Shown piece after piece: positions 24,449-35,280 of a DNA stretch of 64,000 bases. Source of the DNA: Pachypanchax playfairii. Taxonomy: Eukaryota > Chordata > Actinopteri > Cyprinodontiformes > Aplocheilidae. A program made the position numbers and the translations under genes. Below the pieces are notes generated by a model. It saw only the letters and a list, made by a program, of their open reading frames with translations. It made no database searches and had not been told where the DNA came from. Where the stretch lies: positions 447,356 through 511,355 of the forward strand of contig SSNP01000145.1 of assembly GCA_006937955.1 (NCBI GenBank), read 5' to 3'. How positions within the stretch are numbered: the first letter of the stretch is position 1; each line of letters starts with the position of its first letter.

Positions 24449-24477
<29 letters not shown>
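24449..24477 (+). repeat. (CT)n microsatellite
   Basis: About 14 CT units, inside the hAT element and 355 bp before the minisatellite. Confidence 0.95.
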
Positions 24478-24481
<4 letters not shown>

Positions 24482-24831
24482 CACACGCCCGCCCCATCAA
24501 GCGTCCCGCTTCCTTTACCTGCCCACCCTCTCTCTCTCACTCAGACATCAGTGCTACATTTACAAATAAATGCGAGGATTATCATTGACAAAAAACCAGC
24601 AGCAAACATTTTCCAGCTGTAAACAAACAAACATCTGATGTGTCGGATATTAATCCATGGCAATTTGCGCTGAAAGAAAAAAAGTCGAAACCAAACGGAT
24701 CAAGAAATGGTGCAATAAAAATACTACAGCAGTTCACAGTGCAGCTGAAACAAAAAGTATTACAAAGCCAACTCACAGGATAATGTGATGCAGCCGTGCA
24801 GCAGCTTCTCCTTCTGTTGATTTGCGGCAGG

Positions 24832-25299
24832 CTGCTTTACGGCACCTGGCTGCTTTACGGCACGTGGCTGCTTTACGGCACCTGGCTGCTTTACGGCACC
24901 TGGCTGCTTAACGGCACCTGGCTGCTTTACGGCACCTGGCTGCTTTACGGCACCTGGCTGCTTTACGGCACGTGGGTGCTTTACGGCACGTGGGTGCTTT
25001 ACGGCACGTGGGTGCTTTACGGCACGTGGGTGCTTTACGGCACCTGGCTGCTTTACGGCACGTGGCTGCTTAACGGCACGTGGCTGCTTAACGGCACCTG
25101 GCTGCTTTACGGCACGTGGCTGCTTTACGGCACCTGGCTGCTTTACGGCACGTGGCTGCTTAACGGCACCTGGCTGCTTTACGGCACGTGGCTGCTTAAC
25201 GGCACCTGGCTGCTTTACGGCACCTGGCTGCTTTACGGCACCTGGGTGCTTTACAGCACGTGGGTGCTTTACGGCACATGGCTGCTTTACGGCACCTGG
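24832..25299 (+). repeat. 18-bp minisatellite, 26 units, one E-box per unit
   Basis: 26 contiguous 18-bp units with consensus CTGCTTTACGGCACSTGG and no length variation. Substitutions are limited to a few sites: CTG/GTG at the start, TTTAC/TTAAC, one ACAGC, and the E-box core. Every unit holds CANNTG: by my count 11 CACGTG, 14 CACCTG and 1 CACATG. Four consecutive units (9-12) share the GTG start, a sign of local duplication. Because 18 is a multiple of three, the + strand stays open and would read L-L-Y-G-T-W repeats; this is not evidence of a protein. Confidence 0.97.
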
Positions 25300-28240
25300 C
25301 TGTCTGGGAATCGCATGTCAGTGTAACTCTGAAGAAGGCTGCGTATAAGATTAAAAAATATCGATACCATGGGAACATAATACCTGATTTAGATACCCGT
25401 TTTAATATCGATTAATATCTAGGTATTGATTATTTTGACAACTCTACTTTGGAGAGTTTAGTTCTGATTAATGGCCACAGCAGATTACATACTCTGATCT
25501 CAAATTATCATTATGTTTCCTGCTTATAGGGTTTATTTGATCAACTTTATCACAGCTGCCAGTTTGAAATCTGTGATCTAGATATTAGACTTCTGTGTAA
25601 CAGAATCCTCCGAAATGATGATATGAAACTGAGCACTGTGAGCATTTAGATAATTCAGATTATTTTTATTACTGATTTTTTAAAACTAGCCCAGCTCGGA
25701 GTAGCTATCAGCTCATCAGTTCCTTCAGAACTTATCTAAAACAGGTTTGTTGTTATTTTTCATAATATTTCCACAAAAACCTAATTTAAAAGATCTAAAC
25801 TATCTCTTCAATGATCCCTCATTAGCTTCCCAAATGCAAAATACTGCAAATCGTGCAAACAAGAGGTCCCTGCAGAAAGTGAGTGGGTGGGTGTTCTTCA
25901 CTCAAAGCAAGCACTGAGCAACCAAGGAGTATCCCTTAGGTGGGATGAGTTGTCTCCAGTTATCCAATATTTATCCAAAAATATCTTTAATATGGTAAAA
26001 AGAAAAAAAATCAAGCAGCAATTCAACCATTTTTTAACTATTCCTTTTAGAAGCATACACCTATGACCACAAATAAATCTGCAAGAACCAGTTGTGCATC
26101 ATATCCACATGATTTAGAACACTACAAACAACATTTTGCAAATACATTTAGGATTTGGCTTCAGGTTTGTTTCAGAGAACGAAGCCCACTTTCTTTCTAC
26201 CTACACCAGGTTCTGCACAGAATTTCAGAGTAATTCTTATTTAAAGCCTAAAATACGTCTTTTTCCTCCTGCATTGAAATAATACATCGTCTGTTGCTTT
26301 CTACCAGGTGGGCAGCAATGACCCCATTTTGAGATAAATTATCCCACTTTCAGAACAGTGACCTGTTGTTAAGTTTAATGTGACAATTATAAAAGAGCTC
26401 AAAGAAAACAAAACAGTGCAAAAGTAGCAGGACCATTAGATCACTGGGGACATGGAAGGAAGTGGCACAGACAGAGTCATTATAGAGGTGTATTTGGGAT
26501 TTGACAATGGGGAGTTGTTGCCCGAAATCTGCTCTCAGTTTGGCTCAAAAAGAAATCCATTAATACAAACAATGCATCAGGACACCCTCGAATCAGCGCC
26601 TTTTGTTCGGCGAAGCAGAGCCACATGGTACAATCCAAATCTGCAAGGAGTGAGAGGCTGAACAAGAGCTGGATCGGAGGAAGGAGCCAGAGGGGCTTTA
26701 CAAACTGGAACCGAGTCTTTAACCAGCACAACACATGAAAGATACCGAAAACGTTCAGACAAATGGATTAAAAATCAAAAACGGATTGAAAAAATCTTCA
26801 AATTATGGATCTATTGGGTGTGAACCAGAGACAAATGATGGCTCACATGCATCTGCACATACACTAACTCCTCTGCCCGATCAGTTTCCTGTTGCTTGCT
26901 AGAGTTAATATTTTTCTAAAAAGATCTTTCCCATTTGATTTGCTGGTTGTAATAAGCAGTGGTACATTTGAACGGCCCCTGTTGTGTTTGCTTACTTTTC
27001 ATTTTAATCCATCATATATATGCTAAAGATATAAAAGCACGGATTGTTCTTGATGTCAGGAAAATACTGTCGTCTGTGGTTATTTGTTTCAGTCTTTTTT
27101 ACCTGAATAAGTGCAGATAGAATGTAGTTTTACCCTTTTCATCGATGAGAAGGCAGAGCCGCGTGATCGTGACTGGAAAATGGGATCTGTACAGCTTACT
27201 GAGAAATCAAAAGGGCTTCAAACACAAACAACATTAACAAGTAAAAAATCCTCCTCATTTCATTTCTGCCCTTTACTGTTTGTTTGTTGGAGCTGATGGC
27301 GTTACAGCCAATGAAGAGCAGCATCTGTATAATCAGAAAATCATATATTACTATATTACAAAAGGATTCTCATCACCTATGTTTAGAAGTTTGTATAGCG
27401 TAAATTTGTTTTGTGCATCTGTCCACTTTTCTGCACACAGAGACAGAGGAGACGCGGTGTTTGCTGTCCAGTGACGCTCAACATTTCTGCTTTAACAGAG
27501 TTCGTTCCTTTGGTGTATTTTATATGTCCAATTTTTATCTTAAAAGTCCTCATAAAACGTACCTGCTGTTTTCCTAGAAGGGTTTAAACCACAGTAAATT
27601 AAAATATATATATATCCTCTGCTTATTGACTCTGTGCCTATGATTTAACACGGAGGGTTTTACTTTTAAAGAATCAATAAGCTATTTGCAATATCACAAC
27701 TATCCCTTAGCGAGTGCTAGCAGTTAAAGAAAAACTCACTGATTAACTCATTTTTGGTGTTAATCATGCACTAAAATCATATATGAGAATCAATTTTCTA
27801 TTTTTTATGTCCAGACCAGTTTGTGGTATTTATGCATTAGTGTATATGGATACATACAGTTTGGGCCCTGAACACAGCATCTCTGCGTGACTTGTAAAGC
27901 ATATTTTCTATTTTAGAGCCCATCACCTACTATTGTTTGCACAGTAGCTTATGATATGCACCGTAATGCCCCTGTTGTCCTTTTACTGTTCACTGACTTT
28001 CTAATTTGTGAGATTAAGTTATGAAAAAGCTGTATTTTGGTACCATACAAATAATGTAAAAACATAAAATTAAAAAGAAATATGTATTGTCCAGGAGATA
28101 TATTACCATAGTGTTGCTATGACTGTTTTCTTTTTATTTTGGGAAATGGTTACAGGGATATTTTTGTTTGATTGTTGTTGATTTGCCATCTGACAGTATA
28201 TTACCGTTGTTATACAGTATATACAACTTTCTTACGTGGC

Positions 28241-28246
28241 AATAAA
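28241..28246 (+). promoter_or_regulatory. polyadenylation signal (distal, strong context)
   Basis: AATAAA, followed within about 40 bp by a G/T-rich stretch (TTTGTTGTGTGTCTTTT at about 28280-28300). This is the arrangement of an efficient cleavage site. It is the best candidate for the distal 3' end of shisa9. Confidence 0.5.
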
Positions 28247-28265
28247 AGATGACTTCTGTAATTGT

Positions 28266-29163
28266 TCTCCTCTCTTTGCTTCCTTTGTTGTGTGTCTTTT
28301 GAACTTCCAGGCTTTTCCATATTTTCCCAGTAGAAAGAGATGCTGCACCGTCACTATAAGCTCTTTTATATTTCCTTCTCTTTTATGTCTTGTTCTCGTG
28401 TTGACTCTCTACTCCTGAATGTTTTTGTGTTTTTACTATCTTGCGTTGTACAGTTTGAGTTACTTCCTGCTTTCATTCGAAGACTAAACATTTACCAGTG
28501 ACATCTTCACAGCAGTAAATTAATTTTTAAATAGGTATTTTGGAAACTCCAGTCCAACTATACTGGTTAAAGTTTGGGTAGCGAGTTAGATGGACTGACG
28601 GGTCAGGGTTTCGTCTTCAGTTATGTTGCTCTGTTGTGTCCATCTACATTCCAGCCCTCGTTTATGTTCCGGAGATTTGGATCTTGACTGAAATAACGAG
28701 ACTCCCCATACAAGAATCTGAAATGACAGTACTGTTTTTTATGTGGCTGAGCTGAGTTCCAAACATAAAAGAGGAGCAGCTATGTCATCCCGAGGGAGTT
28801 TAGAGTAGATACGCTGCTCCTCTGCATCAAAATGAGACAATGGAGATGGTTCAGGCACCTGGTTAAAATGCTTCCTGCTTGCTTCCTTTGAGGTTTTCCA
28901 GGCACTTCCCATCAGAAGGAGACCCAGAAGAAAACTCAAAATTCACTGTTGGAATTATTCTCTCATCTTTAATGGGAATACCTCAGGATTCCTGAGGAAA
29001 GGCTGGAGAGTTGTGATGGAAAGGGAGAGGGGGAGTTTCCCTTCTGGACTTGATGCCTCTGTGATCGGACTTAAAATGTACAGATGGAGAAATATTTTTA
29101 AAAAGTCTCAAATTTTCCCTAAAAAATCTGATTTATTCCTTCTTCTGCTCAGCTCAAATTTAT
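28266..29163. other. intergenic stretch, nothing recognised
   Basis: No exon, RNA gene or repeat family that I can name. Open frames here are short and lack coding character. Confidence 0.5.
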
Positions 29164-29755
29164 TTAAAGAGGCCGTTTCATACAAATTTTAGGACTTTTT
29201 GGTTATTTCTTAAGTATTAACCAGAAATATGAAACATTTTATATCTAAAAAATGTCAGGAAACACTGATAACAGACCTTTCAATCTGTCTGCATTAAAAT
29301 TCGGGTGGTTCCGGCTCCTTCCGTCAGGCCTCGAGCAGCAGCTCATTAATATTCATTATGTGAATTTGCTGGACTCTGATTGGCTAACAAACTAGCCTAT
29401 GAGAGCAAGGTATACTGTTTCCTGCCTCGCTGCGCATGGTAACATCAGACGTTCTCTCTTCCTGTTTGCTACGTCTTATGCTAACAGCTTTTAGCCAGCA
29501 GCATGCTAGGCGTGGTTTCAACTGCGGGAGCTGCCGAAAACTAACGAACAAAGGAGTTGTAATGAAACAGATACAGGCCGTTCAGACTTGGGAGAACTCG
29601 GGTGTTATGGCCACCTGCGTAGTTTGAGAGATTGAAACTGAAAGAGAAGTTGTTGACCTGTTTTCACGCCCACTATGAAGGTAAGAACACCTGTGGAGCT
29701 AAAATACTCAACATAAACCTCAGAAAAACAGTTTTTAATGGAAGGGCCTTTTTAA
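29164..29755 (+). mobile_element. TTAA-flanked MITE family A, copy 1
   Basis: TTAA at both ends (29164-29167, 29752-29755). The ends read TTAAAGAGGCC and GGCCTTTTTAA, short imperfect inverted repeats. It is one of four copies (also 31794-32337, 39006-39578, 56606-57666) that share for example CTATGAGAGCAAGGTATACT and GCCAGCAGCATGCTAGGCGT. TTAA targeting suggests piggyBac-type mobilisation. Near the 3' end, CACTATGAAG is followed directly by GTAAGA, an ATG beside a splice-donor-like site. No transposase. Confidence 0.88.
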
Positions 29756-30246
29756 ATGTACAGTATGTCAGAATTTTACAGTGAAATACTCACACAACAG
29801 TCTAATGTCCCACTGATGTTGAAAGTAAAGTTACATTGTGACAGATTTGAATCTCAGCCAGCTGGGTGGTTGTTTTTGTCATTTTAAAAATGTTCCAGGA
29901 CGGAATCATTGTTTAAAATAACTATTCCACGTCCAGACCTCCTGGTTCCTTAACGAATTGCAAGGTTGCCAAGTCTTCAACACAAGCAGCTGTAATTCAA
30001 CAACAACCAGCAGCAAAAAGTAAAAGAAGCAGCCCTGAGGAAACTTGTAGTAAACCCAAGAAACCACCACATCCTTCCCAAAAACTGAACTAATACAAGA
30101 GAAACAAAATGAGGATCAATATTGGAACTGGCAACCCAGCAGAAAAATCAGGGAGGGGAGTGGCTGAGTGTGGACGTTTTTTTTCTACATGAACTGCGGG
30201 ACTCAGATTTGACCACAAGGTCTAATTCTTACATAAGTTCATTTAA
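29752..30246 (+). mobile_element. TTAA-flanked MITE family B, copy 1
   Basis: It starts at the same TTAA that ends family A copy 1 and ends at TTAA 30243-30246. The inverted counterpart is 54388-54880. Left end TTAAATGTACAGTATGTCAG; right end has TTCTTACATAAG before TTCATTTAA. The interior carries a coding trace, lysine-rich and then KRNKMRINIGTGNPAEKS, at about 30088-30150, interrupted by a stop in this copy (after PSQKLN). Confidence 0.8.
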
Positions 30247-31793
30247 CACCTAACATTAGTCAATATAACCAAAAGAAAGAAAATTCCCAGTAGCAGAAAC
30301 AACACTGAGTTTTAGTTTTTACATTTTTCAAAAGAACAAGGTCTTGTGTTTGTCAGCTAACCGCAGCATGTGGAAGGTTTCCATGTCCATGTAATATAAC
30401 AAAGTACTTGCCAGAAGGAAACATGCTCTTTCAGCTTTGATTAAGAGGTTGAACCAGCACAGTAAACGTGCTGAGAATCCTGTTACGATGGGGGCTACAG
30501 AAACCATGATCACTTTTACCTTTTTGGACACCACGTTATATAATTGTGCATTATTATACTAATACAGTTATATCTGTTGAAAATGTTATGCGAGTTGATT
30601 TTAGGTCATTTATGTCAGTTTTCTGTGTTAGAGCAGAATGATGATGAACTTTATTTGAAAAGAAACAAGCCCCAAAACAGTTTCAAGGCAGCAAATCCAG
30701 AATAAAACAAGACAGAACAAGAAAGATGAAAAAAATAAAACAAAGATATTAAAGACTTAAAAAAATGACTGAGACAACTGAATATATTCAAGGACAGGTG
30801 ATACCAGATGAGTTAACCTCTGTAAAGTCTGAGTAGTTAAAATAAATATTTATGGCATGTTTTTTGTTTTTGCAAACTTGCCTACTGCTAATGATGATTT
30901 AACACCAAAAAGTCCTGATGTAGTTAAAATGTGCTCAAGTCTAGAAAACACGTTGTTGAAATTATTATTTTTCCTTACTGTAGAGCTAAAACCCTGAGAG
31001 TTAATGTGCTTCAAACTTCAAATGGAGTGTCACTTATAGTAAAAATCCCCCCTGCAGGTACGGTTGTAAAATCTTTTTTCTCTGTCAAAAAGCATTTGGG
31101 GAAAAAAAAGCAACAGAGACATCTTAAACACACAAATGTTACTTTCACATCTATCCAAATACAAACTGACACACCCATTCACACAACCTGGGTTTACACT
31201 AATTACTCAGGCTGCCAGTGATGCTGGCAGCAAAGAAACAGTCCAGGGAATTTTGATGTAAAACAAAGAAAAACCTGCTTTTCCTTCACCTCCCTTGCCA
31301 ATCCCTCTCCTGCTCCCCGAATCCTGTTCAGCAGAGAGAAACGGCACAACAAGCTTTTTCTGTGTGCTTAAAGCCATCTGGCACTGATCTATGCTTCAGC
31401 CTTTATTGGAACCAATACCACAGTTACAATCGTGTTATTTTAATCTTCTTTTTACTGTCACTGTGCTGCCTAATTAAAATTGCTATTACTATGATGACAT
31501 TATCAGCCATATTCAATCGCCCTCCATGTTATTATCCCTAACAATTAGTTATGGTCATGACTGTGAAAAAGGGTTTATTTGGATGAGAAAATGAACCTGT
31601 GAAGAAACAAAAAGTGGGATGTTGATGGAAGCACATCTACTCGCACCAACGTTTAAATATCTTCAGCAACTGTAAAATTAAAAATAAATACAATATGGTT
31701 TTATGATGTCACCAGTGGATGATGATGGTTAAAACTGTTGAGATTGGTCAGACTTCTCAGGTCTTGAACTGTGAACTGTTGGATTCTTCACCG
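30247..31793. other. intergenic, with a candidate conserved element
   Basis: No gene or recognised repeat. The part at about 31200-31600 stands out as balanced, unique sequence and is listed separately. Confidence 0.5.
31200..31600. promoter_or_regulatory. candidate conserved non-coding element
   Basis: Unique 400-bp block with a homeodomain-like site (GCCTAATTAAAATTGC) and evenly mixed composition (CTTTATTGGAACCAATACCA), bounded by simpler sequence. It lies about 3 kb beyond the likely shisa9 3' end. It has the look of deep vertebrate CNEs, judged only by eye. Confidence 0.3.
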
Positions 31794-32337
31794 TTAAAGA
31801 GGCCCTTACATTAAAAACAGTGTTTCTGAGGTTTCTGTTGAATATTTTAGCTCCACAGGTGTTCTTACCTTCATAGTGGGTGTGAAAACAGGTCAACAAC
31901 TTCTCTTTCAGTTTTTATCTCTCAAACTACACAGGTGGTGATAAAACACGAGTTCGAACGGCCTGTATCTGTTTCATCGCAACTCCTTTGTTCGTTAGTA
32001 TTCATCAGCTCCTGCAGTTGAAACCACGCCTAGCATGCTGCTGGCTAAAAGCTGTTAGCATAAGACGTAGCAAACAGGAATGCGCAACAGTATACCTTGC
32101 TCTCATAGGTTTGTTAGCCAATCAGAGTCCAGCAAATTTGAATAATGAATATGAACGAGCTGCTGCCGAAGCCTGACGGAAGGAGTCGGAACCACCCGAA
32201 TTTTAACGCAGACAGATTGAAAGATCTGTTAATCAGTGTTTCCTGATGTTTTTTAGATATAAAATATTTCACATTACTGGTTAATACTTAAGAAATAACC
32301 ACAAAGTCCTGAAATTTATATGAAATGGCCTCTTTAA
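31794..32337 (-). mobile_element. TTAA-flanked MITE family A, copy 2
   Basis: Reverse orientation relative to copy 1. TTAA at 31794-31797 and 32334-32337; ends TTAAAGAGGCCCTTAC and GAAATGGCCTCTTTAA. Copies 1 and 2 form a 2-kb-spaced inverted pair around the family B element and the candidate CNE. Confidence 0.88.
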
Positions 32338-32466
32338 ATCATCCAGAGTTATTCAAGTCTGAACCTAAACAAATGGAATCACAGTGTCAGTTTTTTAGTT
32401 CTTGTGCCTCTTGATGTACAACATCTTATTCAATCATAGCCCAGTTTAAACGCAGATGACATTTAA

Positions 32467-33050
32467 GGTGTGTTCACACCAAACGCGTTTGAAGCGCCCA
32501 GAGCATCAGGTTTACATGGAAAGTCAATGTAGAAGTGCGATGAAGCGTGACTGGGGTCCCACGACGCTTCAGAAGCAGATTTGCGGCACAAAAACGCTTT
32601 TCTGCCTGATTCGCACGACCAAATTAACGCAAATCAGGCGTTTGACGTGCGACCGAAAATATGCACTGCATTTTATGTGGAGCAATTTGTGCAGTCGCGC
32701 CTAACACTGAAGTTGGAAAAATCTCAACTCCAGCGTCAAGTGGCGCGGCGTCAGCCAATCAGGAACCTGGTGACGTCATGCTCTGGACCGGTTCACAAAG
32801 GCTGCAAACCCGGTTACTGTCCCGCTGCTCTCCCTTTAAGTGCTAGATCGACAGCTGCCTTCATGCAAAAATACCGTCTGGCACTATACTTCCTCCCATA
32901 AGTTGCCTATTTCCGCTTCACACGTGTCAAAATTGCATATTTTGTAGTGTGACCAGTTGGACACGCTTCGAGGTGTGAATATTCAAGCGACCAACTACAC
33001 GTGTTCGGTGCTTTTTGGTTGCTTCAAACGCGCTCAGTGTGAACGCAACA
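32467..33050. mobile_element. Harbinger-type MITE (second subfamily)
   Basis: Ends GGTGTGTTCACACCAAACGCG-like and its inverted partner (AACGCGCTCAGTGTGAACGC), flanked by TAA on both sides (32464-32466, 33051-33053). The interior contains palindromic words (GCGTCAAGTGGCGCGGCGTC) but no protein trace I recognise. Confidence 0.8.
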
Positions 33051-34140
33051 TAAGAAAAAGTTTTCCTAATTATTTAATTTTTGTTGTCACATTTTCGGAC
33101 CTGTTGTCCATTGACTGTTGGAGTTGGGTCTCCCCTCAACCCTGAACAGGATTAACTGGGTTCAGAAAACAGATTATTGAAAATGGACCTTTTCTGTCTG
33201 ATTGCAGGAGCAGTTTTTGCAGGTGTTGCGTTCCAGTTATAATCATGTTCATTCTTGACACAATGCTGATTCCTGCCAGTCCATGGAACCCCAAACTGTT
33301 AATTATTCACATTACAGCTTCTTTTAAGCTGGAAACTAGTTGGAGACATATAAAAACAGACTTTTCTGTGGTTTGTTTTCCCACTGATTTATTTTAATTT
33401 TGTTGAATTGCACTGAAATTATTTTTGAGAATGACTCTGGGCCTTTTTCATCCAAATTAAAAGAGGTGATCGATTTAATCACCAGGTGTGAGTAGAGGGT
33501 GTTAGCCTTCGTAAAGAGCCACTGACATTAAAATTATTTGTTAACTTTGAAAAAGTCTTTGTAACTGCACTTTTTGTAGCATATGAAGCAGAAAAATTGT
33601 ATATATTTTAAACAATTTTCTGACTAGAACTTCAGCAAATAACATTTCCGGCCTTTTTTTTTTAAAATGATGTGGTTATTTGGATGTCTTTGATTCTTTT
33701 ATTGGTGTTTGTCTTGTGTTTATTGTCGGTGTTTTTATGTGCAAATAATTCACAGCACAGTCAATTATATGTTGAAAACAGCACTCAGCTTTTCAAAATT
33801 GGCATGTGTTATTTCTTATGGCCCGCGGCAGCTAAAATCATCTTCTGATGAAATGAACCATTCCCTCCCGACGTTTCAGACCGGGAGGAGTCAGACTCTA
33901 ATCTGTAAAAAGAAAATCATGTACAGCCTGGAGGGGAAACTACTGACAGTGATGCTGGGACTCACTTTCTCATCTTTTACAGTGTTTGTTTGAATTTTCA
34001 GATCCAAAGGAGCATCTTCTCATAACATAGTAACGATATGTTTAAAATGTGCCTTTCGTTTATTTATTAATACTGTTCGTTTCTGCCTGTATTTTACCAG
34101 CTCATCACGGATGATCAAGCCACAAAAATGGTAATGATGC
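33051..34140. other. intergenic, nothing recognised
   Basis: AT-rich unique sequence. No gene, RNA or repeat family identified. Confidence 0.5.
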
Positions 34141-34224
34141 TGAAAACGGAACCGAAAGGTTCGTGCAAGTTGGAGAAGTTAAAGAGAAAGAAAGGTGCAG
34201 TGATGGGAAATCCCCCAAAAAGGC

Positions 34225-34322
34225 AGTTGGAACAGCTGACACATCTGGAAAGGCTGAAAAGTATATGAAGTTGTTAGAACAACATCTGCTCCCATCTAGA
34301 CACACTCTGGGACACACTCAGA
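34225..34322 (+). pseudogene. Tc1-like transposase scrap
   Basis: One frame reads GKAEKYMKLLEQHLLPSRHT, matching the region between the first and second catalytic aspartates of Tc1 transposases (KYxxVLEQHMLPSRxxLF). Nothing catalytic remains. It is directly joined to repeat D copy 2. Confidence 0.55.
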
Positions 34323-34640
34323 GGAGAAGGACCCAACAATGGCCGATAAGGACCCAGAGGGCTTTTATATAGAAAATATCAGAGAAGGATCATAAAAATA
34401 CATTTAAATAATTAACAGGACACACTCACCATAAACAAGAATACTGTATAAACTTCTAATGACATCTCGTTATGAAATAAGTTTTAAATTCGTACTATAG
34501 ATGCATTTTTCATCAGGATAGCATAAATCATCAGAACACCACTTCCTGCTGCGACCTGAATTACTGAAGTTATTTAGTCTATATTAAAGCCATCGGAGGT
34601 GCACAGAGTCATATTTTTTCGGCGAGTATCCACTTAGACA
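34310..34640 (+). repeat. interspersed repeat family D, copy 2
   Basis: Shares GGAGAAGGACCCAACAATGG and the following ~120 bp with copies 1 and 3. It also shares the flank CATAAACAAGAATACTGTAT... with copy 1 (inverted) and CGAGTATCCACTTAGACAAG (with one change) with copy 3. Confidence 0.75.
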
Positions 34641-34689
34641 AGTTTAATAACAGTAGCTTAAAGTTTTAAAAGTTATTTTGTACTGATTT

Positions 34690-34851
34690 AACATCATGTG
34701 ATAAAACAATGAGATCAGAAGATGTCTCAGTTTTAACATCTGATACATTGTTATGTTCTTTTGAGGACAACTGTGGATCATTTTATTCATTTTTTTAAAT
34801 GTAATTTTTAAACACCTTTTTATCCAAAATTTTTTGGAATTGGGGTTGTAT
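34690..34851 (+). mobile_element. 3' end of a Tc1-like/DNA transposon
   Basis: TTTTAACATCTGATACATTG, then T-rich sequence, ending TTTTTTGGAATTGGGGTTGT before ATA. This is the same terminus as at 2480-2506. Only the 3' ~160 bp is present. Confidence 0.6.
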
Positions 34852-34852
34852 A

Positions 34853-35280
34853 TTTGTGTTTGTGTTTGGGACAGTTGTTGTATTTTATGACTCACTTTGG
34901 TTTGAGCTTCAGCTGTCAGATGCTTGTGGCATCAGAATTATATCAAAAGCACAGAGAACAATGTATTTAACTCTGTGTGGATATTATCTACTCACATGAG
35001 CCGTTTCTTCCCTCACAAGAGCAAAAATTCAGCTACTCCAACAAGCTGCTACCATGTGTAGCGCTATACTGGAATATGATGTTGAGTTTCCTGTCATATC
35101 ATGACACAATCTGTACCCAGCATGATGTTGTTGGGCAGGATGGGCCTCTGTTTTAAAGGTTTTACACAATTTAATGTTTTCCCTTACTGTAGATTTAGTT
35201 TTCCTCTTGAATCCCTTGGAAGTTGTAGAAGTGGTCTTTATTTTTTGAAAACAGTTTCTCCATTTTGTCTTTGCTTTTCT
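34853..35280. other. intergenic, nothing recognised
   Basis: No gene or repeat identified between the 34-kb repeat cluster and the TTAA element at 35281. Confidence 0.5.

Larger units (their letters stand above)
24209..25446. mobile_element. hAT-type non-autonomous element
   Basis: An exact 8-bp duplication, CTTTGGAG, flanks it (24201-24208 and 25447-25454). The termini TAGTGTTGTCA and TGACAACTCTA are inverted with one mismatch. An 8-bp duplication with T[A/T]G-type ends is the hAT signature. There is no transposase; the 1,238-bp interior holds a CT microsatellite and a large 18-bp minisatellite. Imperfect inner inverted repeats (CAAACTCGATTTGATACTGG; GATATT/AATATC words) suggest an ageing copy. 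Confidence 0.88.
20666..28265 (+). other. probable long 3' UTR of shisa9 (extent inferred)
   Basis: No coding content follows the stop codon for many kilobases. Much of 20666-24200 and 25455-28250 is unique, T-rich, UTR-like sequence. Candidate cleavage signals are tandem AATAAA at 21587-21596 (short form) and AATAAA at 28241 (long form). A hAT-type insertion occupies 24209-25446. The long extent is inferred; the 3' end could instead be near 21.6 kb, with the rest intergenic. Confidence 0.45.

Noticed and set aside
24796..25326. 176-residue open frame of LLYGTW repeats, as a repeat protein
   Set aside because: It is an automatic consequence of an 18-bp tandem repeat (multiple of three) inside a hAT element. 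There is no exon structure or initiation context.
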